Shown: positions 1 through 4,524 of the stretch, one piece after another
Layout: the number at the start of each line of letters is the position of its first letter
How positions within the stretch are numbered: position 1 is the stretch's first letter
NCBI GenBank assembly: GCA_023419055.1
Contig: JAEZYO010000097.1
Span: 1 to 5,844 of the forward strand
Reading direction: 5' to 3'
Source: Pseudomonadota bacterium
GTDB taxonomy: Bacteria; Myxococcota; Polyangia; Polyangiales; Polyangiaceae
Length of the DNA stretch: 5,844 nucleotides
Translations under genes and position numbers: made by a program
The notes under the pieces: model-generated
Databases searched by the model: none
The model's input: the letters and a program-made list of their open reading frames with translations, nothing else
Told to the model about the DNA's origin: nothing

Positions 1-379
1 GGGTCAGGTCGGCGAGCGTCGTCGGCGTGTCGAGATCGTAAAACAGCTTGAGCCCCGTCGCGATCGAGGTCACCCAGCGTAGGACGTCGGCGCCATCGGG
101 TACCGATGAACCGACGAGCACCGCGTCCGCGCGACGAACCTCTGACCCGTGTCGGCGCTCGAGCTCCGCGAGGGAGGAGTAGAAGCGCACGCCGCACTTC
201 TCCGGGAGCGGCTCGTCCCGCTCCGCCGCGAGCGACGCCACTTCGCGCTCGAGAAATGTCACCTCGTGACCGAGCCGACCGAGCGCCGAGAGGAGGGCGC
301 GATAGGTCGTCGCGTGGCGGTTGCCCCACGACGAGGTGATCGAATACCCGAGAACGACGAGCCTGAGCGGTGTGGTCAT
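1..379 (-). CDS. CgeB-like family glycosyltransferase, N-terminal part (3' end outside window)
   Basis: The first 126 codons are open and run off the left edge, so the C-terminal catalytic half is not visible. The protein starts MTTPLRLVVLGYSITSSWGN, a Rossmann-type first strand followed by the SITSSWGN-x-HATTYRALL signature that I associate with CgeB-type glycosyltransferases (GT-B fold; Bacillus CgeB acts in spore-surface maturation). Further family-like blocks are GHEVTFLER (about residues 38-46), a VLVGSSVPDG strand-turn (about 87-96) and FYDLDTPTTLADL near the visible end. By family, it would transfer a sugar from an activated donor to a surface or secondary-metabolite acceptor; the acceptor cannot be read here. 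The ATG at 379 is preceded by GGAGGG about 13 nt upstream, a little far but usable; the ATG at 413 is out of frame. It is divergent from the SDR gene. The family call is from recalled motifs. Assignment to a glycosyltransferase is fairly sure, specific function unknown. Confidence 0.82.
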   Translation of the reverse strand, partial: MTTPLRLVVLGYSITSSWGNRHATTYRALLSALGRLGHEVTFLEREVASLAAERDEPLPEKCGVRFYSSLAELERRHGSEVRRADAVLVGSSVPDGADVLRWVTSIATGLKLFYDLDTPTTLADLT

Positions 380-549
380 GACGACGTCGGAGCCCTCCAG
401 CAAAGACTTTCATGCCGCCGTCGTCCCGGTCGACGACGCAGCGCCCCATACGAGACAAAGAGTTTCGGCGGGAGCGCGATCTGTCAATCGGCGAAAAACG
501 CGCACTCGAACGCGTCGCCGCGAGCTCGGGGATATCGACCTTCGCTCCT

Positions 550-565
550 CGGCACCTGGGTTGCA
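550..565 (+). promoter_or_regulatory. Candidate sigma-54 (-24/-12) promoter for the SDR gene
   Basis: The 16 bases CGGCACCTGGGTTGCA match the sigma-54 consensus TGGCACG-N4-TTGCW with only the first and seventh positions different. The GG (551-552) and GC (563-564) dinucleotides are separated by exactly 10 bases, as this class requires. Transcription would start near 576, giving a leader of about 55 nt before the SDR ATG at 631. An inverted repeat ACGCG-N8-CGCGT at 498-515 lies upstream, where an activator could bind, but it is only 5 bp per arm. Seen: motif and spacing. Inferred: function. Confidence 0.55.
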
Positions 566-615
566 TTCCTCTCTACCCCGGGCGATCGAACTCAGGTCGC
601 CCGTCACGAAGCGTC

Positions 616-625
616 AGGAAGGAGG
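616..625 (+). promoter_or_regulatory. Ribosome binding site that fixes the SDR start
   Basis: AGGAAGGAGG contains a complete AAGGAGG core (619-625) 5 nt before ATG 631. The frame is open back to 412, but only this ATG has a strong site, and it places the SDR glycine motif at the usual distance from the N-terminus. Confidence 0.85.
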
Positions 626-630
626 ACGTC

Positions 631-1542
631 ATGACGCCGTCGCTGAAACCCATCTCCGAGCAGGTGATCGTGATTACGGGCGCGTCGAGCGGGATCGGTC
701 TCGCTACCGCGCGTGCCGCCGCCGCGCGCGGCGCCAAGTTGGTGCTGGGGGCACGCAGTCAGGAGACGCTCGACGGCATTGCTTCCGAGCTGCGATCCCG
801 GAACGTCGAAGTGCTCAGCGTCCGGACCGACGTCAGCATTCGAAGCGACCTCGAGCAGCTCGCGAACCGGTGCTTGATCGAGTTTGGTCGCATCGACACC
901 TGGGTCAACAACGCGGGCGTCTCCATTTACGGTCGGCTCGACCAAGTCTCCGAAGAGGACAGCCGCCGACTCTTCGACGTCAACTTCTGGGGCGTGGTCA
1001 ACGGTTCGTTGATCGCTCTGCCTCACCTGAAGCGCTCCCGCGGAGCGTTGATCAACGTCGGGAGTGAGGTCTCCGATGCCGTGGTCCCTCTCCAGGGCAT
1101 GTACTCGGCGTCCAAGCACGCCGTGAAAGGCTTCACCGACGCGTTGCGGGTGGAGATCGAAGAGGTCGATGACGTTCCCGTGTCCGTCACGCTGGTTCAG
1201 CCCACGGCCGTGAACACGCCGTTCCCGCAGCACGCCCGGAACTACATGAAAAAGGAGCCGAAGCTGCCGACTCCGCAGATCGATCCCGAGCGCGTCGCGG
1301 AGGCGATCCTGCGCGCGGCGAGCCATCGGACGCGGCACGTCCGCGTGGGGTTGTTCGCCAAGCTCAACAGCGCCGCGGCCCGGCTGGCGCCGCGCCTGAG
1401 CGACAAGATCTCTGCGAAACAGTTCAATCGTCAGCAATACGACGAGGGCCCGCGCAACCCGGAGGGCACGCTCGAGAAGGCGGGGGAGAGCGGGCGGACG
1501 CGCGGCACCGGCCCCCGCCGCGGCGAGCTCGAGGCTCGGTAA
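631..1542 (+). CDS. SDR family NAD(P)-dependent oxidoreductase
   Basis: A 303-residue short-chain dehydrogenase/reductase, soluble, with no signal peptide. All classical motifs are present: cofactor glycine motif TGASSGIG (16-23), DV after strand 4 (67-68), NNAG (93-96), active-site Asn118 in FDVNFW, Ser145 in INVGSEV, and Tyr158/Lys162 in YSASK. The VQPTAVNTPF block (189-198) follows Lys162 as expected. A basic residue after the second strand (Arg42) favours NADP(H) over NAD(H), by known SDR rules. The substrate cannot be told. The core SDR fold ends around residue 230; the rest is a helical extension (AEAILRAASHR, LFAKLNSAAARLAPRLSDK), a pattern seen in other SDRs of about 300 residues. The last 35 or so residues are a Gly/Arg/Glu-rich, probably disordered tail. 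Start chosen on the AAGGAGG site 5 nt upstream. Probably transcribed alone from the sigma-54-like site at 550-565. Confidence 0.93.
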   Translation: MTPSLKPISEQVIVITGASSGIGLATARAAAARGAKLVLGARSQETLDGIASELRSRNVEVLSVRTDVSIRSDLEQLANRCLIEFGRIDTWVNNAGVSIYGRLDQVSEEDSRRLFDVNFWGVVNGSLIALPHLKRSRGALINVGSEVSDAVVPLQGMYSASKHAVKGFTDALRVEIEEVDDVPVSVTLVQPTAVNTPFPQHARNYMKKEPKLPTPQIDPERVAEAILRAASHRTRHVRVGLFAKLNSAAARLAPRLSDKISAKQFNRQQYDEGPRNPEGTLEKAGESGRTRGTGPRRGELEAR

Positions 1543-1549
1543 GCGGCCG

Positions 1550-1602
1550 GCCCCGCCGCTCGAATCTCGGGGCCGCGGCAACGCGGCCGAGGGCGGCGGG
1601 GC
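1550..1602. terminator. Compound GC-rich stem-loop between convergent genes, likely bidirectional terminator
   Basis: The outer arms GCCCCGCCGC (1550-1559) and GCGGCGGGGC (1593-1602) are perfect 10-bp complements. Inside sits a second hairpin, GGCCGCG (1571-1577) with CGCGGCC (1582-1588), closed by the GNRA-type loop GCAA (1578-1581), and CTC/GAG (1566-1568 with 1589-1591) can extend it. It begins 8 nt after the SDR stop codon and lies 46 nt beyond the stop of the opposing ACT gene. No T-run follows on either strand, so it is not a textbook intrinsic terminator; it could block exonucleases or act with Rho. Confidence 0.5.
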
Positions 1603-1618
1603 AATGCGCCTCGGCGGG

Positions 1619-1632
1619 GCGGCATATGCCGC
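1619..1632. repeat. 14-bp perfect palindrome
   Basis: GCGGCATATGCCGC reads the same on both strands, with no spacer. It lies 16 bp beyond the stop codon of the ACT-domain gene and next to the compound hairpin. It could be a dimeric protein site or part of the 3' UTR fold; short palindromes also arise by chance in GC-rich DNA. Confidence 0.4.
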
Positions 1633-1647
1633 AGGTGAGCCGCCCGC

Positions 1648-2112
1648 TCAGGTCGAGCGCAGCGCCGCTTCGATGGCGGAGAGCACCACGACCTGAAGTG
1701 CCAACCATTTGGCAGGGCTGATCGGGGAGCCGTCACGCTCCGCCAGCACGAAGCGGTCGACCGCCCCCGCCCCGACGCGCCGCACTTCGGCTCGGAGGAT
1801 CTGCACCGAATGCTGGAGCAGAGCGAGCGAAAGCCCGCCCATGAAACCGGAGCGATCCGAGGTTTCCACCTCGAGCACGCTCTGTCCGTTCTCACCCTTC
1901 AGGATGCGGACGGTCGTCTCGGAAGGGGCGCTGCGCGCTGGGAGAGACCGGCTGCGGGAGCGGCTCTTCTTGGGGGCTGATGAGCTCTGTTCGGTATGCA
2001 TGTCGAAGCCAGAAGTTGAGGAGCGCTCTCCGCTCAGCACGTCCCGTGCCAGTGACGAACCCATGGCTTCGGGGGGATGAGACGGCGTCTCCTCGACCGT
2101 GCTGCGGGGCAC
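1648..2112 (-). CDS. Small stand-alone ACT-domain protein
   Basis: Up to 154 residues. From about residue 66 the sequence fits one ACT domain of the kind found at the C-terminus of GlnD and in ACR proteins: strand TVRILK, strand SVLEVETSDRSGF with the DRxG turn (86-89), helix MGGLSLALLQHSV, strand QILRAEVRRVG, then strand VDRFVLAERDG and a final helix LALQVVVLSAIEAAL. ACT domains usually bind amino acids or other small ligands and act as regulators; no catalytic domain is attached. The N-terminal 65 residues are Ser/Arg/Pro-rich (KKSRSRSRS at 48-56), probably disordered and basic. The start is uncertain: GTG 2112 is the longest, ATG 2064 gives 138 residues and ATG 2001 gives 117. None has a convincing Shine-Dalgarno site. 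A sigma-54-like element at 2036-2051 would favour ATG 2001. The gene faces the SDR tail-to-tail and diverges from the lipoprotein operon. The ligand is unknown. Confidence 0.72.
   Translation of the reverse strand: MPRSTVEETPSHPPEAMGSSLARDVLSGERSSTSGFDMHTEQSSSAPKKSRSRSRSLPARSAPSETTVRILKGENGQSVLEVETSDRSGFMGGLSLALLQHSVQILRAEVRRVGAGAVDRFVLAERDGSPISPAKWLALQVVVLSAIEAALRST
2036..2051 (-). promoter_or_regulatory. Weak candidate sigma-54 promoter for the ACT-domain gene
   Basis: On the minus strand, TGGCACGGGACGTGCT has a perfect TGGCACG -24 block and correct GG-N10-GC spacing, but GTGCT replaces the preferred TTGCW at -12. Transcription would start near 2025, 24 nt before ATG 2001. It lies inside the longer versions of the reading frame, so it is useful only if the short start is real. 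Confidence 0.3.
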
Positions 2113-2231
2113 CGCCGGTCGGCCGGGCGCGCTCTTCTTTCTCGGCCGTGGCAGGTGAGCACGCGGGCGCCGGGTCGTGATGGTCCGAGGCTCGAGTGAG
2201 GCGAAGGCCAGCGTTCAGCGTCGAAAAGCCA

Positions 2232-2247
2232 TGGCACACGCGATGCT
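2232..2247 (+). promoter_or_regulatory. Candidate sigma-54 promoter for the lipoprotein operon
   Basis: TGGCACACGCGATGCT has an exact TGGCAC -24 element and exact GG (2233-2234)-N10-GC (2245-2246) spacing; the -12 box is ATGCT where TTGCW is preferred. It is intergenic and faces the lipoprotein gene. A start near 2258 would give a leader of about 133 nt. Motif seen; function inferred. Confidence 0.48.
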
Positions 2248-2280
2248 TGGCCCTCGGGTAAGCCCCGCGCCGTGGCCAAG
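2246..2280 (+). repeat. Nested inverted repeat overlapping the predicted transcription start
   Basis: CTTGGCC (2246-2252) pairs with GGCCAAG (2274-2280), and CGGG (2255-2258) with CCCG (2264-2267) can pair inside. The left arm overlaps the -12 box of the sigma-54-like element and the right arm lies just downstream of the expected start, so an operator is more likely than an RNA structure. It is modest in size and could be chance. Confidence 0.3.
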
Positions 2281-2390
2281 ACAAGACCGCCCAGAGCTCA
2301 TCTCAGGTCGCAGCCCAGCTGTCGGCCGCTCGGGCTCCTGATCTCGCCCACCGCGCGGGGTGTTTCCGTTCCCAGGCCAAGGAGAGAACC

Positions 2391-3173
2391 ATGACCTCAC
2401 GTGTTGGCTTGTTGGCGCTCGCTGGCGCCGTCACTTTCGGATGCATCACCAAGGGCCCGGAGTCGAAGACGCCCGAGACGCTCACCGCCGCAGATCACGA
2501 GGCCGCGGCCGCCAAAGCCGAGCAGCGCGCGGAGGAGAACGAACAGCGAGTCGACCCAGGCAACTACACCGCCCAGCGCTGTGCCCCCGTCGTGGTGCCG
2601 CCGCCTACCGCTCAGGTAGCGCCGCAGAGCGGCCCGTCTTTCAGCCGCCCCGAGGACGTTTGCGGCAACTCCACGCTCTCCGCGAGGCGCGACCACGAGC
2701 GAGAGGCAGAGCAAGAGCGCATCGCCGCGTCGGAGCATCGCGCCGCCGCTGCAGAGCTGCGACGCGCCGAAGAGATCGCCTGTTCCGACGTGCCCTCCGA
2801 GCTCAGAGCGCAAAACCCGTTCAAGCGTCCGGGTGAGGTGTTGGCGGTCGCCCCCATCGCGGACCGTAGCGAGACGGGTAAGGCCGCGAGCCCGCGCGGC
2901 GGCGTCGTGTTGGCGCTCCAGAAAATGGATACCGACCCGAGCGCTCTCGAGCGACGCCTGAACTGCCAAGCAGCGATGGCAGCAACCGAAAAGCAACCGG
3001 ACCTAGCGAACTCGCCCGCGGCAGTGCCCGACGCGAAGAGCTCGGTCTGGGAAGACAACGGTCAGCTCATGGTCGAGATCAGCTCGACGGACCAGACCGC
3101 CGCGAAAGAGATCGGGAAGCGTGCACGAGCCCTGATCTCCGAGGACCCGCATCGCGAGAACCCGCACTACTGA
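2391..3173 (+). CDS. Putative lipoprotein with two Ala/Glu/Arg-rich helical segments
   Basis: A 260-residue protein that probably goes to the cell envelope. The N-terminus (MTSRVGLLALAGAVTFGC) is a short basic start plus a hydrophobic stretch ending at Cys18. The lipobox is imperfect: T-F-G before the Cys instead of the usual L-A/S-G/A. After it come an Ala/Glu-rich helix (about 33-53), a Pro-rich linker (65-82), a second helix rich in Glu, Arg and Ala (100-130) and a globular-looking C-terminal half (170-250). Besides Cys18 there are four cysteines (64, 91, 131, 192), possibly disulfide-bonded in the periplasm. The general plan, with the NPFKRP-E block at 142-149, resembles uncharacterised lipoproteins I recall from myxobacterial genomes; no function is known to me. 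Start supported by AAGGAG (2379-2384) 6 nt before the ATG. First gene of a tight pair with the zinc protein 8 nt downstream. Confidence 0.85.
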   Translation: MTSRVGLLALAGAVTFGCITKGPESKTPETLTAADHEAAAAKAEQRAEENEQRVDPGNYTAQRCAPVVVPPPTAQVAPQSGPSFSRPEDVCGNSTLSARRDHEREAEQERIAASEHRAAAAELRRAEEIACSDVPSELRAQNPFKRPGEVLAVAPIADRSETGKAASPRGGVVLALQKMDTDPSALERRLNCQAAMAATEKQPDLANSPAAVPDAKSSVWEDNGQLMVEISSTDQTAAKEIGKRARALISEDPHRENPHY

Positions 3174-3181
3174 GGCGGACG

Positions 3182-3448
3182 ATGGCCAAGGAATCGAGTA
3201 AAGAGCCGTGCGCGAGCTGCGGCAACCAGTACGCCCATTCTTTCGAGATCCGGATGAACGGCGAAAGCTACGTCTTCGATAGCTTCGAATGCGCGATTCA
3301 GCGGCTCGCTCCGCGCTGTTCGAACTGCGGCGTGGCGATCGTCGGTCACGGCGTCGAGGCCGACGAGCGGACGTACTGCTGCGCGCACTGCTCGCGCGCG
3401 GCAGGCGTCAAGGGCATCAGAGATCACGTCGAGCCTGCCGCCGAGTGA
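3182..3448 (+). CDS. Small Cys-rich protein with two tandem zinc-knuckle-like units
   Basis: An 88-residue cytoplasmic-type protein with eight cysteines arranged as two similar units. Unit 1 has CASC (10-13), then YVFDSFEC ending at Cys37. Unit 2 has CSNC (46-49), then TYCCAHC (Cys66, 67, 70). CxxC followed about 20 residues later by an aromatic-x-x-S-x-x-C-like knuckle recalls the TRASH/YHS and treble-clef metal-binding folds, and the paired layout is faintly LIM-like. Zinc binding is therefore likely; whether it serves metal storage, sensing or protein contacts is unknown. His56 and His69 could also be ligands. I recall similar small proteins in other GC-rich bacteria but no named family. 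A GAGG site (3172-3175) overlaps the upstream stop codon, and the ATG lies 8 nt after that stop, so it is cotranscribed with and probably translationally linked to the lipoprotein gene. Confidence 0.83.
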   Translation: MAKESSKEPCASCGNQYAHSFEIRMNGESYVFDSFECAIQRLAPRCSNCGVAIVGHGVEADERTYCCAHCSRAAGVKGIRDHVEPAAE

Positions 3449-3459
3449 CGCGGGTGAGA

Positions 3460-3495
3460 GGGCGAGCGAGACTCGACGGCGAGCTCGCTTCGCCC
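3460..3495 (+). terminator. Long stem-loop after the lipoprotein/zinc-protein operon
   Basis: GGGCG (3460-3464) pairs with CGCCC (3491-3495), AGCGAG (3465-3470) with CTCGCT (3484-3489), and CTCG (3472-3475) with CGAG (3480-3483) around the loop ACGG. This is a nearly continuous 15-bp stem with two single-base bulges (3471 and 3490). It starts 12 nt after the stop codon. A short pyrimidine-rich stretch (CTCTCCTT, from 3500) follows, but no true T-run. Confidence 0.45.
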
Positions 3496-3510
3496 GTCGC
3501 TCTCCTTCGA

Positions 3511-3533
3511 GCGCAAAACGGGAAATTTTGCGC
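3511..3533. repeat. Inverted repeat with AAAA/TTTT centre, possible terminator or operator
   Basis: GCGCAAAA (3511-3518) and TTTTGCGC (3526-3533) are perfect 8-bp complements around a 7-nt spacer. The AT-rich centre is unusual in this GC-rich window. It sits 83 bp before the HAD start codon and 62 bp after the zinc-protein stop, so it may be a second 3' hairpin of the upstream operon or a repressor site for the HAD gene. Confidence 0.4.
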
Positions 3534-3584
3534 GGCGCGCTCGGGGAGCATCCCGCTTTCGGCGAGGAAAATCAGGCAGTTGTA

Positions 3585-3615
3585 AAGGAGGCGGTTCGTT
3601 GTCAAACCGTCTCGG
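3585..3615 (+). promoter_or_regulatory. Distant Shine-Dalgarno with intervening hairpin before the HAD gene
   Basis: The only strong ribosome site before the HAD gene is AAGGAGG at 3585-3591, 24 nt from ATG 3616, much too far in a linear message. CGGTT (3592-3596) and AACCG (3605-3609) can pair around an 8-nt loop; this would remove 18 nt and leave an effective spacing of 6 nt. The stem could grow to 9 bp by taking GAGG of the site itself (3588-3591 with 3610-3613), which would instead hide it. A TAA in the HAD frame at 3583-3585, and the lack of any other in-frame start, rule out an earlier start. Confidence 0.5.
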
Positions 3616-4524
3616 ATGGCCGGGGGCGTTAGGATTCTCGCGATCGACCTCGACGGTACCCTGCTCGACGCGCACGGGCGCATCGCTACGGTCGATAGGG
3701 ACGCAGTCGCTCGCGCGCGGAGGGCTGGCTACGAGCCGGTGATAGCGACAGGTCGCTTCCCGTTCGGTGCGTTCGCGGCCGCGCGAGACATCGAGTGCAC
3801 GATGCCGCTCATCTGCGCCGACGGTGCCCTGCTCGTCGAGCGCGACTCGCCGCCGCGCCTGCTCAGCTCGACGCCCCTGCCGCGGCTCCACGACGTGGTC
3901 GAGCTCTGCGATCGGCACGCCCTCCGCCCCTTTCTGCTCAATCACGAGGCGTGGCACTGCCGCCCGCGGGATCGGCTGCTCGCCGATTACGTGTCGGGCT
4001 GGGCGGAAGGGGCGAGCGAGCGGCGGCTCGACGAGGCGCGGGAGGTCGTGCTGGTGCTCGGCGTCGGCCGCGCGCTCTCGGCGCGCGCAGCGGTTCGCGC
4101 GGCCCGCGTCCTCGAGGGTGAGCACGTCGTGGCGGACGCCTTTCCGCTGTCGCCCTCGCTCTGGGCGGCACGCTTCCGCCAGACCGGCGCGAGCAAGGGC
4201 GTGGCTCTCCTCGAGCTCGCCGGGCGGCTAGGCGTGCAGCGCGGCGCGATTGCAGCCGTCGGAAACGACTACAACGATCTATCGCTGTTCAGCGTCGCGG
4301 GGCAAAGCTTCGCGATGGGCGATGCTCCCGTCACCGTCCGGCACGCGGCGTCTCACCGATTGAAGGCGACCGCCTCCGAAGGGGGCGGCATCGCCGAAGC
4401 AGTGGATCGCCTGATCGCGCTGCAGCACGCGGGCTTCTCTTCAGAAAGACCGAGTCGCGTCCCCGGTGTCGTTGAACGTGAGCAGCGCGACGCTGTCGGT
4501 CATGAGCCGGAGAGCGGAGAGTGA
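3616..4524 (+). CDS. Cof-type HAD superfamily hydrolase (subclass IIB)
   Basis: A 302-residue cytoplasmic phosphatase-like enzyme. All HAD motifs are present: motif I DLDGT (nucleophile Asp11, acid/base Asp13), motif II Thr45 in IATGR, motif III Lys194 in GASKGVAL, and motif IV GNDYND (216-221) that binds Mg2+. The type IIB cap lies between motifs II and III (about 75-185), and AMGDAP (233-238) and SEGGGIAEAVDRLI match the usual Cof-family ending. Members dephosphorylate small molecules such as sugar phosphates, nucleotides or cofactors such as FMN and PLP; the substrate is not predictable here. The normal family end is near residue 270. The last 27 residues plus the stop codon are read codon-for-codon antisense to the end of the convergent histidine-phosphatase gene. 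ATG 3616 puts motif I at the expected distance, but its Shine-Dalgarno is 24 nt away (see the separate entry). Confidence 0.93.
   Translation: MAGGVRILAIDLDGTLLDAHGRIATVDRDAVARARRAGYEPVIATGRFPFGAFAAARDIECTMPLICADGALLVERDSPPRLLSSTPLPRLHDVVELCDRHALRPFLLNHEAWHCRPRDRLLADYVSGWAEGASERRLDEAREVVLVLGVGRALSARAAVRAARVLEGEHVVADAFPLSPSLWAARFRQTGASKGVALLELAGRLGVQRGAIAAVGNDYNDLSLFSVAGQSFAMGDAPVTVRHAASHRLKATASEGGGIAEAVDRLIALQHAGFSSERPSRVPGVVEREQRDAVGHEPESGE

Noticed and set aside
411..413. Minus-strand ATG at 413 as an earlier start of the glycosyltransferase
   Set aside because: It is not in the frame of the conserved SITSSWGN sequence.
412..630. Longer N-terminus for the SDR protein starting at 412
   Set aside because: The extra residues show no similarity to SDR proteins and there is no ribosome site at 412, whereas ATG 631 has AAGGAGG at 5 nt.
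604..1581. 325-codon open frame on the minus strand
   Set aside because: It is the antisense shadow of the SDR gene. The plus strand has every SDR motif and a strong ribosome site; the minus translation is Arg-rich with no recognisable domain.
2079..2091. GAGAC-GGC-GTCTC small inverted repeat in the ACT gene 5' region
   Set aside because: It has only 5 bp with a 3-nt loop inside an open frame, and is likely chance.
1892..2284. 130-codon minus-strand frame overlapping the ACT gene
   Set aside because: No domain is visible, it is in a different frame from the ACT domain, and it overlaps most of that gene's N-terminal part.
2397..2996. 199-codon minus-strand frame under the lipoprotein gene
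   Set aside because: Antisense shadow. The plus strand has a ribosome site, a signal-like N-terminus and a coherent helical pattern.
3599..3601. TTG start 7 nt after the AAGGAGG site as the true HAD start
   Set aside because: It is out of frame with the HAD protein, and its reading gives no HAD-like sequence. The spacing is good only by coincidence.
3952..3967. TGGCAC inside the HAD gene as another sigma-54 element
   Set aside because: There is no GC at the required 10-base spacing and no gene start downstream. The same holds for a minus-strand TGGCAC near 1700.
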